In this document: positions 1 through 6,791 of the stretch, piece by piece | How positions within the stretch are numbered: position 1 is the first letter of the stretch | How the letters are laid out: each line of letters starts with the position of its first letter | Assembly (NCBI GenBank): GCA_964564655.1 | Contig: CAZMBO010000068.1 | Location: 1 to 8,330 of the forward strand | Source of the DNA: UBA8687 sp964564655 | GTDB taxonomy: Bacteria; Nitrospinota; Nitrospinia; Nitrospinales; VA-1 | DNA length: 8,330 nt | Direction of reading: 5' to 3' | Notes under the pieces: model-generated | What the model was told of the DNA's origin: nothing | The model's database searches: none | Seen by the model: only the letters and a program-made list of their open reading frames with translations | Program-made: the position numbers and the translations under genes

Positions 1-103
1 TATTAAAGACACCAATATTACTGTCCAAGAGTTGATTAAACAAAAAATTGCTTTGCTGGGTGAGAACATCAATATTGGTAAATTTGTAAGGTTCGAAGTT
101 TAA
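1..103 (+). CDS. tsf: Elongation factor Ts, C-terminal end (partial)
   Basis: Only the last 33 codons are present, read from base 2 to the TAA at 101-103. The tail reads as the typical EF-Ts ending: an ITVQELIKQKIALLGENI stretch followed by the terminal FVRFEV. EF-Ts is the cytosolic nucleotide exchange factor that releases GDP from EF-Tu during translation. The 5' part, and any rpsB before it, lies outside the window. Its stop shares one base with the next start (TAATG), so translation of pyrH is probably coupled to it. The placement directly before pyrH is the standard bacterial arrangement and supports the call despite the short fragment. Confidence 0.93.
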   Translation, partial: IKDTNITVQELIKQKIALLGENINIGKFVRFEV

Positions 104-822
104 TGTCCGAGGCTATTTATAAAAGGGTGCTGTTAAAATTAGGCGGAGAAAGTCTGGTTGCCGAAGAAGGAGATTTTGGTCTTGACGAAAATGCCTTGAA
201 GAATATTACAGAAGAAATCAGAGCCGCTAAAGATCTGGGTGTTGAAATAGCGATTGTAATTGGTGGAGGAAACATTCTCCGAGGTGCTTCATTAAGCTCG
301 ATTGGCATAGAGCGGACCACCGGTGATTATATGGGAATGTTAGCAACGGTTATTAATGCGCTAGCTCTCCAGGCTGCGTTAGAGCAGGCAGGTATTGCCA
401 CCCGTGTTCAGACTGCCATAGAAATTCAAGCGGTTGCCGAAGCCTATGTCCGCCGGAGGGCGGTTCGGCATCTGGAAAAAGGACGTGTCGTTATTTTTGC
501 AGGAGGAACAGGTAACCCTTATTTTACTACAGATACTGCAGCCTCTTTAAGAGCTATGGAAGTCGGAGCCGATGTGATTTTTAAAGCAACAAAAGTGGAC
601 GGCATTTATAGTTCAGATCCCAGGACAGACAAAGATGCAATAAAGTATAAAGAATTGAGCTATCTAGATGTGTTAAAAAAAGGACTAAAGGTAATGGATT
701 CAACTGCAGTTTCTCTCTGTATGGATAATAAGTTGCCTATGGTAATATTTAATTTCCGCCAGGAGCATAGTATAAAAAGAGTTTTATTAGGTGAAAAAAT
801 TGGAACAACCGTGGGGGCTTAA
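103..822 (+). CDS. pyrH: UMP kinase
   Basis: This 239-residue protein is the usual length for bacterial UMP kinase, the cytosolic amino acid kinase-fold enzyme that phosphorylates UMP to UDP with ATP. Visible landmarks are the N-terminal KLGGESL phosphate loop (about residues 12-18), GGGN at 54-57 followed by RG at 60-61, and the GDYMGMLAT segment (74-82). The UMP-binding stretch GGTGNPYFTTDTAA lies at 134-147 and KATKVDGIY at 161-169. Most homologues have Ser where this protein has Gly14 (KLSGE becoming KLGGE), a mild variation. The ATG overlaps the tsf stop, and an AAGG at 88-91 can serve as ribosome binding site. UMP kinases of this type are usually controlled allosterically by GTP and UTP, which cannot be read from the sequence. 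Confidence 0.98.
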   Translation: MSEAIYKRVLLKLGGESLVAEEGDFGLDENALKNITEEIRAAKDLGVEIAIVIGGGNILRGASLSSIGIERTTGDYMGMLATVINALALQAALEQAGIATRVQTAIEIQAVAEAYVRRRAVRHLEKGRVVIFAGGTGNPYFTTDTAASLRAMEVGADVIFKATKVDGIYSSDPRTDKDAIKYKELSYLDVLKKGLKVMDSTAVSLCMDNKLPMVIFNFRQEHSIKRVLLGEKIGTTVGA

Positions 823-825
823 AAA

Positions 826-1383
826 ATGGAAGAAGAATTAATAAAAGACGCTGAGCGTAAAATGAAAAATTCGATAGACCATTTGCTTCACGAACTGGGA
901 AAATTAAGAACAGGGCAAGCATCGGTAGCTTTGCTAGATGACCTGTTAGTTGATTATTACGGTAATCCTACGCCTTTAAAACAAGTCGCTACTCTAGGAG
1001 CGCCTGATAACCAGACTTTAACAGTACAGCCTTGGGAAACATCGATCCTGAAAGATATTGAAAAAGCAATTCAAGGTTCTGATCTGGGTTTGACTCCCAA
1101 CAATGATGGTAAGGTAATACGATTGACTATTCCACCGCTAACAAATGAAAGACGACAGCAACTGGTGAAATTGGTAAAAAAGCAATCGGAGGAATGCAAG
1201 GTGGCTATTCGAAATATCCGAAGGGATATTAACGAGAAACTCAAGAAATCAGAAAAAAATCATGATATTTCTGAAGATGTAGGGCGTAAGGCGCACGATG
1301 CAACTCAGAAAATTACCGATAAATTCGTGGCAGAAGTAGATAAGATTATCCAGACAAAAGAGAAAGACATAATCGAAGTTTAA
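826..1383 (+). CDS. frr: Ribosome recycling factor
   Basis: This 185-residue protein matches the standard length of RRF, which with EF-G splits the post-termination ribosome so that its subunits can be reused. Recognisable elements are LRTGQAS (27-33), DYYG (43-46) in the small domain, PPLTNERRQQLVK (103-115), and the IRNIRRD segment (128-134) with the conserved arginines of the long helical arm. The C-terminal half is strongly charged and helical, as expected for the three-helix bundle. The gene starts 3 nt after the pyrH stop, and a G-rich GTGGGGG at 811-817 sits at suitable spacing. It is in the same frame as pyrH, separated by TAA AAA. There are no anomalies. Confidence 0.98.
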   Translation: MEEELIKDAERKMKNSIDHLLHELGKLRTGQASVALLDDLLVDYYGNPTPLKQVATLGAPDNQTLTVQPWETSILKDIEKAIQGSDLGLTPNNDGKVIRLTIPPLTNERRQQLVKLVKKQSEECKVAIRNIRRDINEKLKKSEKNHDISEDVGRKAHDATQKITDKFVAEVDKIIQTKEKDIIEV

Positions 1384-1427
1384 TTTCTTCTTGATATTTA
1401 GTTTTGACGCTGCTCGGTCGTTTATTC

Positions 1428-1432
1428 AGGAG
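1428..1432 (+). promoter_or_regulatory. Ribosome binding site of uppS
   Basis: AGGAG lies 8 nt before the TTG at 1441. No ATG or GTG occurs in frame between the upstream in-frame stop (TGA 1405-1407) and the first conserved UppS motif, so this site decides the start in favour of TTG. Confidence 0.8.
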
Positions 1433-1440
1433 TCTTCTTC

Positions 1441-2196
1441 TTGGTCGAATCAAAGTTACAGGAGAAAATCGACCTACATCGATTGCCCAGGCATATTGCC
1501 GTTATAATGGATGGTAATGGACGGTGGGCACAAAACAATTCACTCCCCAGAGTCGAAGGTCATTGGGCCGGTGTTAAAGTTGTAGATCGTATAGTTACCT
1601 TAGGGTGTAAACTTAACCTCGAAGCATTGACCCTGTATTCCTTCTCCGATGAAAATTGGAACCGCCCTTCCGCCGAAATTGGTACCCTAATGAAAATCTT
1701 GGATTTTTATCTCAAAAAAGAACTGAAGAGAATGAAGGAAGAAAATATTCAGTTCAATATCATTGGGCATATAGAAGACTTGCCGACCTCCATACAAAAA
1801 CTAATTCAATACTCAATTGATGAAACAAAAAATAATACGGGAATGATTCTCACTTTGGCTTTAAGTTATGGAGGCAGGCAAGAAATTCTTGATGTTGTTA
1901 AAAAAGTAGCTCAAATGGTGAAAGATGGAAAAATTTCAACCGAAGAAATCGATTTTCCGCTGTTTGAGTCTTTTCTTTCGACTCACCCTATGCCCGACCC
2001 GGATCTTTTGATTAGAACCAGTGGAGAAAGGAGAATCAGCAACTTTCTTCTATATCAAAGTGCGTACACAGAATTGCATTATAATAATGTTTTATGGCCT
2101 GATTTTACGGAAGATGATTTTCTAAACGCCATTATTGATTATCAAGGTCGAGACCGCCGGTTTGGAATGACCCAGGAACAAGTTGCCAAAGCCTAA
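1441..2196 (+). CDS. uppS: Undecaprenyl diphosphate synthase (cis-prenyltransferase)
   Basis: The 251-residue protein belongs to the cis-prenyltransferase family. These enzymes add isopentenyl diphosphate units to farnesyl diphosphate to make the C55 carrier used in peptidoglycan and polysaccharide export. The signature HIAVIMDGNGRWA is at 18-30, with catalytic Asp24. GHWAG is at 40-44, FSDENWNRP at 68-76, and the diphosphate-binding RTSGERRIS at 192-200. The metal-binding Glu is E211 in SAYTELHY, and the family C-terminal WPDF...RDRRFG is present. Two positions are unusual: Asp70 where Ser or Thr is common (FS[ST]ENW), and Ser142 in LSYGGR where Asn is common. The start is TTG behind AGGAG. 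The ATG of Met23 is inside the catalytic motif and cannot be the start. The 57-nt spacer after frr holds no clear terminator. Confidence 0.96.
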   Translation: MVESKLQEKIDLHRLPRHIAVIMDGNGRWAQNNSLPRVEGHWAGVKVVDRIVTLGCKLNLEALTLYSFSDENWNRPSAEIGTLMKILDFYLKKELKRMKEENIQFNIIGHIEDLPTSIQKLIQYSIDETKNNTGMILTLALSYGGRQEILDVVKKVAQMVKDGKISTEEIDFPLFESFLSTHPMPDPDLLIRTSGERRISNFLLYQSAYTELHYNNVLWPDFTEDDFLNAIIDYQGRDRRFGMTQEQVAKA

Positions 2197-2268
2197 TTTT
2201 TTTAATGGCCCAGAGTGTAAACCCATTTTTCCCTATTATTTGCCACTGAAATAAACTTTTAATCCGTT

Positions 2269-2274
2269 GAGGAG
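2269..2274 (+). promoter_or_regulatory. Ribosome binding site of cdsA
   Basis: GAGGAG lies 6 nt before the TTG at 2281. An in-frame TAA at 2260-2262 closes the frame just upstream, and no other standard start codon lies between, so TTG is the start. Confidence 0.82.
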
Positions 2275-2280
2275 AAAATT

Positions 2281-3084
2281 TTGGAACGCATTATCAGCGG
2301 AGTCATAGCAATTCCCCTAGTACTCGGGATTACTTTGTATGGGCACCCCTGGTTATTTTTTATTTTGATTGCGTCTCTTGTTTTGGTTGCCGCGTACGAA
2401 TATTTTTCTATGATTACCAATGCAGGATTGAGTGGGTTTCCTGTTATAGGTATGGTTTTGAGCTTTCTTCTGCTTGTAGCCTACTTTTTTGTTCCTCAAA
2501 ATTTGCCGGTTTTTATTTTTTGTATTCCCCTTACATTATTTACTGTCTGGTTTTTTAGGGGAAAGAATGTGCGCGTGGAACTCGACCCTATTGCCTATAC
2601 CTTGTTCGGTATTTTCTATACTGCAGGACTAGGGGGGTACTTTTTTCTAATTGGCAATTTGCAAGGGGGTCGGGAAATGGTAGTTTTTGTTTTATTGTTT
2701 ATTTGGGTTGGAGATACAATGGCCTATTATGGAGGGCAAAAATTCGGGAAACGAAAATTACTGGAGGTTGTTAGCCCAAATAAAACTATTGCTGGGGCTG
2801 TGGCCAACGTTGTCGGCACTTTAGTTGTTGCTTTGTTAGCGAGCAACCTGTTTTTCAGTCAGATTCCCCTATTCCATTGTTTGATTGTGGCTTTCATTTG
2901 CGGTATTATTGGCCAGCTCGGCGATTTAGTAGAATCGCTCATAAAGCGGAATTGTCAGGTTAAAGATTCTGGAACCCTGATTCCAGGGCATGGAGGGGTT
3001 TTAGATCGCATTGATAGTCTATTGTTTGCGGGCCCGACTTTTTATTGTTACTACCAGTTGTTCTTGGCGACCGAATTTATATGA
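2281..3084 (+). CDS. cdsA: Phosphatidate cytidylyltransferase (CDP-diglyceride synthase)
   Basis: This 267-residue polytopic inner membrane protein condenses CTP with phosphatidic acid to give CDP-diacylglycerol, the precursor of bacterial phospholipids. The full family signature is at residues 219-245: S-x-x-K-R, then K228-D229-S-G, then PGHGG (235-239) and D242-R-I-D245. A second conserved stretch, VGDTMAYYGGQKFGKRKL followed by SPNKT, spans about 143-169. Hydrophobic segments occupy about 5-20, 24-40, 54-71, 75-92, 105-125, 133-150, 170-191 and 197-213. The C-terminal DSLLFAGPTFY is also typical of the family. The gene begins with TTG after a strong Shine-Dalgarno and ends in an ATGA overlap with dxr. 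The 84-nt spacer after uppS shows no convincing hairpin terminator. Confidence 0.97.
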   Translation: MERIISGVIAIPLVLGITLYGHPWLFFILIASLVLVAAYEYFSMITNAGLSGFPVIGMVLSFLLLVAYFFVPQNLPVFIFCIPLTLFTVWFFRGKNVRVELDPIAYTLFGIFYTAGLGGYFFLIGNLQGGREMVVFVLLFIWVGDTMAYYGGQKFGKRKLLEVVSPNKTIAGAVANVVGTLVVALLASNLFFSQIPLFHCLIVAFICGIIGQLGDLVESLIKRNCQVKDSGTLIPGHGGVLDRIDSLLFAGPTFYCYYQLFLATEFI

Positions 3085-4235
3085 AAAAAATATCACTTCT
3101 CGGTTCTACTGGCTCAATCGGCGCTAATGTGCTGGATGTGATTGAACGTAATCCAGAAAAATTTCAAATTTTTAGCATGTCTGCAGGCAACAATGTTGAC
3201 TTGTTTGCAAAACAAATCAGAAAATTTAAGCCTCGAGTCGTAGCCCTATTCGACACCAAAAAAATCCCAACGTTAAAGGAACAAATCGCTGATCTGGATA
3301 TTGAGATTTTATCCGGCGAAGAAGGTTCCATTGCAGTTGCCACCTTGCCGGAGGTAGATGTGGTTGTTTCCGGTGTAATGGGAAGTGCGGGTCTATTACC
3401 TGCTATTCACGCGCTAAAATCAGGGAAAAACCTTGCTCTGGCGAACAAAGAAACTCTTGTTATTGCTGGTGAGCTGGTACTCAGAGAAGCGAAAAAAACT
3501 AATTCGCAAATCATTCCTATTGATAGCGAACACAGTGCTATTTTTCAGGTGTTGAATGGAGAAAAAAAAGAACAAATCAAAAAAATTATCTTGACTGCAT
3601 CGGGTGGTCCCTTCCGCACATTCAGCTTGGATCAAATGGAAACTGTTACAGTAAAAGATGCACTCAAACATCCTAACTGGGATATGGGTGCAAAAATTAC
3701 TATCGACTCATCCACCATGATGAATAAGGGGCTGGAATATATTGAAGCCAAATGGTTGTTTGGTGTCAATACTCCGATCGAAATTATTGTCCATGCTCAA
3801 AGTATCATTCACTCGATGATAGAGTTTGTTGATACATCTATAATAGCGCAGTTGGGTATTCCAGATATGCGCGTACCCATTGCCTATGCCCTGACTTACC
3901 CTGACCGGTTTGAATGCGATTTACCCTCGTTAGATTTGACTACCATGGGCAACTTGACCTTTGAAGCACCCGACTTTGAACGGTTCCCTTGTCTGCGGTT
4001 GGCCATTGATGCAATGGAAATTGGGAAAACCATGCCTGCTGTGCTCAATGCTGCGAATGAAATTGCGGTACAGGCGTTCCTCGAAGAACTCATCCCTTAC
4101 AAAGATATCGCAGAACTCATTCGTATGGTCATGCAAAACCACAATCCATCTCCATTAAAAGAATTGCAAGATGTTTTGATTGCAGATCGATGGGCTCGCG
4201 AAGAAACTACAAAGTTAGTCACCGTCACCCATTAG
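3081..4235 (+). CDS. dxr: 1-deoxy-D-xylulose 5-phosphate reductoisomerase
   Basis: This is the second enzyme of the MEP pathway. It rearranges and reduces DXP to 2-C-methylerythritol 4-phosphate with NADPH and a divalent metal. I choose the ATG at 3081 (384 residues), which overlaps the cdsA stop as ATGA and puts the NADPH loop GSTGSIG at residues 8-14, as in the family. An in-frame ATG at 3045 would add 12 residues lying inside cdsA and is unlikely. Other landmarks are ALANKETLV (119-127), metal ligands Asp148 and Glu150 in PIDSEH, TASGGPFR (172-179) opening the flexible loop, and HPNW (197-200). The segment IDSSTMMNKGLEYIEAKW carries the third ligand, Glu219. The C-terminal helical domain appears complete. 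The Shine-Dalgarno is weak (GGCGA near 3066-3070), which fits coupling to cdsA translation. Confidence 0.97.
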   Translation: MKKISLLGSTGSIGANVLDVIERNPEKFQIFSMSAGNNVDLFAKQIRKFKPRVVALFDTKKIPTLKEQIADLDIEILSGEEGSIAVATLPEVDVVVSGVMGSAGLLPAIHALKSGKNLALANKETLVIAGELVLREAKKTNSQIIPIDSEHSAIFQVLNGEKKEQIKKIILTASGGPFRTFSLDQMETVTVKDALKHPNWDMGAKITIDSSTMMNKGLEYIEAKWLFGVNTPIEIIVHAQSIIHSMIEFVDTSIIAQLGIPDMRVPIAYALTYPDRFECDLPSLDLTTMGNLTFEAPDFERFPCLRLAIDAMEIGKTMPAVLNAANEIAVQAFLEELIPYKDIAELIRMVMQNHNPSPLKELQDVLIADRWAREETTKLVTVTH

Positions 4236-4399
4236 TACCCTTTTGGACATGAGAGTAATTTAATGGCTATCACATCAAGGGGCGATGGGTAAACTCTTTT
4301 AAGCAAGCTTTCGAATTTGGTTTATAGAAAGAGGTGTGAAGTTTATTGCTTCTTTAACAGGCAGGATACTTAAACAATCGGTTATAAAAATTTTATTAA
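4236..4399 (+). other. Non-coding spacer between dxr and ispF
   Basis: This 164-nt stretch is the longest uninterrupted non-coding run in the window. I see no gene in it: the only ATG frame (4263) stops after nine codons. There is no strong hairpin followed by a T run, so no clear terminator for the upstream operon. A TATAAA at 4383-4388 and a TTAACA at 4354-4359 resemble -10 and -35 boxes, but they are 23 nt apart, which is too far for a standard sigma-70 promoter. A promoter for the downstream ispF group is plausible from the spacing alone but is not demonstrated. Confidence 0.6.
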
Positions 4400-4894
4400 A
4401 TGAGCTCACCTATAATTCGTATTGGTAATGGTTATGATGTGCACCAACTGGTTTCAGGTAGAAAACTGATTCTCGGCGGTGTTAATATCCCTCATTCAAC
4501 AGGGCTCGATGGGCATTCAGATGCTGATGCATTGCTGCACGCATTATGCGATGCTCTTTTGGGGGCAGTTGGTGCGGGGGATATTGGTACGCATTTCCCG
4601 GATACCGATCCACAATGGAAGGGGATCTCCAGCATTATTTTACTAGAGCAGGTCACCGCAATTTGTAGGGAAAAAGGGTTTGAAATTGCGAATGTTGATA
4701 CCATCATCGTTGTGCAAAAACCAAAACTAGCCCTGTTTTTCCCTGATATGAAAAAGAATATTGCACAGGCCATGGCAATAGACATCGGGCAGATAAATAT
4801 AAAAGCCACAACCACAGAAAAATTGGGTTTCGTTGGCAAGGAAGAAGGTATTGCTGCGTATGCCGTAGCGTTATTGTACAAAATGGCAAACTAA
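4400..4894 (+). CDS. ispF: 2-C-methyl-D-erythritol 2,4-cyclodiphosphate synthase
   Basis: This 164-residue protein is slightly longer than the usual 155-160 because of a short N-terminal extension. IspF forms cyclic MEcPP from CDP-ME 2-phosphate with release of CMP, as a zinc-dependent trimer. The N-terminal RIGNGYDVH (7-15) supplies the metal ligands Asp13 and His15. The GHSDADALLHA segment supplies the third ligand, His47. DIGTHFPDTDPQWKG and the CDP-binding TTTEKLGFVGKEEGIAAYA near the C-terminus complete the family pattern. An in-frame TAA lies immediately before the ATG, so 4400 is the most upstream start, although no good Shine-Dalgarno precedes it. No ispD is adjacent, although ispD and ispF are often neighbours or fused. 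The gene ends 1 nt before the ketoacyl synthase. Confidence 0.97.
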   Translation: MSSPIIRIGNGYDVHQLVSGRKLILGGVNIPHSTGLDGHSDADALLHALCDALLGAVGAGDIGTHFPDTDPQWKGISSIILLEQVTAICREKGFEIANVDTIIVVQKPKLALFFPDMKKNIAQAMAIDIGQINIKATTTEKLGFVGKEEGIAAYAVALLYKMAN

Positions 4895-4895
4895 A

Positions 4896-6137
4896 ATGAT
4901 TAACTCGCGCATTGTCATAACCGGTATTGGATTAACATCCCCCAACGGTAATAACCTGAAAGAGTTTCGTCACAACCTACTAAATGGTGTATCGGGAGTT
5001 AAGGAGTACGAAACCCGTTATATGGGGAAAGTTCTTGCCGGAGTTTGTGATTTTGACGAGCTCAAATACCAGAAAAAAAAAGAACGTCGTCGCGGAACCC
5101 GTGTGGGTTCAGTTTCCATATATTGTTCGCGAGAAGCTTTTGCTGATTCGGGGCTCGACCTTGAGTCGATTGACCGTTCACGAATCGGGGTTTATCTGGG
5201 AACCACAGAACATGGAAATGTAGAAACTGAAAACGAAGTCTACAACATCAGCAAATACGATTACGATGTGAAGTACTGGTCGCATCACCATAACCCCAGA
5301 ACTGTGTCCAATAATCCTGCCGGTGAAGTTACTTTGAATATGAAAATCACTGGTCCCCATTACACCATTGGGGCAGCCTGTGCTGCGGGTAATATGGGAG
5401 TTATTCAAGGAGTCCAAATGTTACGGCTTGGGGAAGTGGATTTAGCGTTAGCTGGCGGCGTTTCTGAAAGCATCCACACATTCGGCATTTTTGCCAGCTT
5501 CAAAAGTGAGGGTGCACTTGCCGAACACGAAGACCCAACAAAAGCCAGTCGTCCCTTCAATAAAAACCGAAACGGAATTGTCTGCTCCGAAGGAGGTTGT
5601 GTCTATACGCTCGAACGCTTAGAAAATGCCAAAAAACGGGGGGCAAAAATTTATGGAGAAATTGTAGGCTATGCCTCAAATTCCGATGCTGTAGATTTTA
5701 TTTTGCCAGATCCAGCCAGACAGACCCAATGTATGAGGTTAGCTCTTGATCAAGCTGGACTCAAACCAGGCGACATCGATATTCTAAACACCCATGCAAC
5801 CGCAACACAGATGGGAGACATCCAGGAAACCAAAGCCATACGCGAAGTGTTTGGTAATGATTCTAAAACCCGCATCAATAACACAAAAAGTTTTATCGGT
5901 CATACTATGGGTGCTGCAGGTACTCTGGAATTATCAGGTAACTTACCAGCCTTTGAAGATAATATGGTGCACCCTACCATTAATCTCGATGACCTAGACC
6001 CTGAATGTGCCGTGAACAACCTTGTTGCAAATACACCGGAAAAACTCCCTTCAGTAAACTACATCATGAATAACTCCTTTGGCATGTTCGGCATCAATTC
6101 TGTATTAATTGTCAAAAAATTTGTTTCAGGAACTTGA
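4896..6137 (+). CDS. FabF-like beta-ketoacyl-ACP synthase, divergent
   Basis: This 413-residue thiolase-fold condensing enzyme is the length of FabF (KAS II). The catalytic triad is visible: Cys162 in AACAAGN, His300 in NTHATATQMGD, and His336 in TKSFIGHTMGAAG with Lys331 before it. ASRPFNKNRNGIVCSEGG (218-235) and AKKRGAKIYGEIVGY also follow the FabF layout. Such enzymes extend an acyl-ACP with malonyl-ACP by decarboxylative Claisen condensation. It differs from canonical FabF in two places. The gating loop GFGGTN is replaced by GMFGIN (396-401), and the SDAxHMT region near 263-270 reads SDAVDFI. A basic stretch KKKERRRG (60-67) is retained. No acpP, fabD or fabG is adjacent, so the gene may not be the housekeeping FabF and I give no symbol. 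There is no clear Shine-Dalgarno, and the 1-nt gap after ispF suggests coupling. Substrate and pathway are unknown. Confidence 0.9.
   Translation: MINSRIVITGIGLTSPNGNNLKEFRHNLLNGVSGVKEYETRYMGKVLAGVCDFDELKYQKKKERRRGTRVGSVSIYCSREAFADSGLDLESIDRSRIGVYLGTTEHGNVETENEVYNISKYDYDVKYWSHHHNPRTVSNNPAGEVTLNMKITGPHYTIGAACAAGNMGVIQGVQMLRLGEVDLALAGGVSESIHTFGIFASFKSEGALAEHEDPTKASRPFNKNRNGIVCSEGGCVYTLERLENAKKRGAKIYGEIVGYASNSDAVDFILPDPARQTQCMRLALDQAGLKPGDIDILNTHATATQMGDIQETKAIREVFGNDSKTRINNTKSFIGHTMGAAGTLELSGNLPAFEDNMVHPTINLDDLDPECAVNNLVANTPEKLPSVNYIMNNSFGMFGINSVLIVKKFVSGT
6128..6131 (+). promoter_or_regulatory. Ribosome binding site of the HAD hydrolase gene
   Basis: AGGA at the end of the ketoacyl synthase gene lies 9 nt before the TTG at 6141. 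This supports TTG as the start, since no ATG precedes the catalytic motif. Confidence 0.5.
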
Positions 6138-6140
6138 GTT

Positions 6141-6691
6141 TTGCCGCTTTCTTCTTTTAAAGCTGTTTTTTTTGATGTTGGGGGAACCTTGATTCGTGTT
6201 CATCCTTCAGTGGGTGATGTATACGCAAAGCACGCGCGTGCTTTTGGTTTCTCGGGAACCGCTGATGAGCTTAACAAGGGATTCCGTTCGCAATGGAAAA
6301 AAATGGGTGGTATCGAATCTTTGGGGAATAAAACTGGCGCAGAAGTAGAAGAAAAATTTTGGAAAGATTTGGTGTTTGAAGTTTTTCAACCTTTTGGGGG
6401 GCTAGATCGTTTCGATAAGTATTTTAAATTAATTTTTGAGGTGTTTCGCGATGGCTCCAATTGGAAGATATATGAAGATGTGATCGAGTCTCAAATTTTT
6501 GGAAAATTAAAAGAACGGAAAATTATTTTAGGTGTTATCTCGAATTGGGATTCGCGACTGACTTCGACCTTGGATAATTTAGAACTGGCAGACCATTTTA
6601 AATTTATTCTTCCTTCAGCGGTAGTAGGTTCTGCAAAGCCAGATAAAAAGATTTTTGATGAAGCGATACGCCTTAGTGGCGTTGAACCTCA
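6141..6691 (+). CDS. HAD superfamily hydrolase (subfamily IA, REG-2-like), 3' end lost in gap
   Basis: The visible 183 residues read as a haloacid dehalogenase-type hydrolase of unknown substrate, probably a cytosolic phosphatase. Motif I is FFDVGGTL with nucleophile Asp12. Gly14 stands where the usual second Asp of DxD would be, a change seen in the REG-2/HDHD3-like branch. Residues about 22-115 form an alpha-helical cap. Motif II is ISNWD with Ser134, and motif III is the lysine of SAKPDKKIF (Lys166). Motif IV, the metal-binding Asp expected in an H-V-G-D context, would fall just after residue 183 and is missing because the contig ends there. The start is TTG, 3 nt after the ketoacyl synthase stop and in the same frame, so the two genes are very likely cotranscribed. 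The open frame continuing after the Ns is antisense to the next gene and does not belong to this protein. Confidence 0.88.
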
Positions 6692-6791
6692 NNNNNNNNN
6701 NNNNNNNNNNNNNNNNNNNNNNNNNNNNNNNNNNNNNNNNNNNNNNNNNNNNNNNNNNNNNNNNNNNNNNNNNNNNNNNNNNNNNNNNNNN
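6692..6791. other. Assembly gap of exactly 100 Ns
   Basis: A run of 100 N bases interrupts the window. Exactly 100 is the conventional placeholder for a gap of unknown length, so the true distance may differ. Two convergent genes lose their 3' ends here: the HAD hydrolase from the left and the membrane glycosyltransferase from the right. Any terminator between them is also hidden. Confidence 0.99.

Noticed and set aside
94..1384. Eleven-base repeat CGAAGTTTAAT at the ends of tsf and frr (94-104 and 1374-1384)
   Set aside because: Both copies encode a terminal Glu-Val plus stop, with different flanks. Chance plus similar coding explains it better than a functional repeat.
1375..1390. Possible hairpin GAAG/CTTC at the end of frr
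   Set aside because: The stem is only 4 bp of mixed A/T and G/C pairs and is not followed by a T run, so it is not a credible terminator.
3045..3080. Earlier in-frame ATG that would extend dxr by 12 residues
   Set aside because: The extension lies within cdsA, has no Shine-Dalgarno of note, and moves the NADPH loop away from its usual N-terminal position. The ATGA overlap start at 3081 fits the family.
4263..4292. Nine-codon ATG frame in the dxr-ispF spacer
   Set aside because: It is too short, has no Shine-Dalgarno, and its peptide has no recognisable pattern.
4338..4352. Possible GAAG/CTTC hairpin in the dxr-ispF spacer
   Set aside because: It has four base pairs with mismatched flanks, too weak to call a regulatory stem.
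4492..4881. 129-codon open frame on the minus strand
   Set aside because: It lies wholly antisense to ispF, has no ribosome binding site that I can see and no recognisable domain. It is a shadow of the ispF codons.
6673..6791. Continuation of the minus-strand glycosyltransferase frame through the Ns to 6673
   Set aside because: The last few residues after the gap are antisense to the HAD gene. The true 3' end is unknown.
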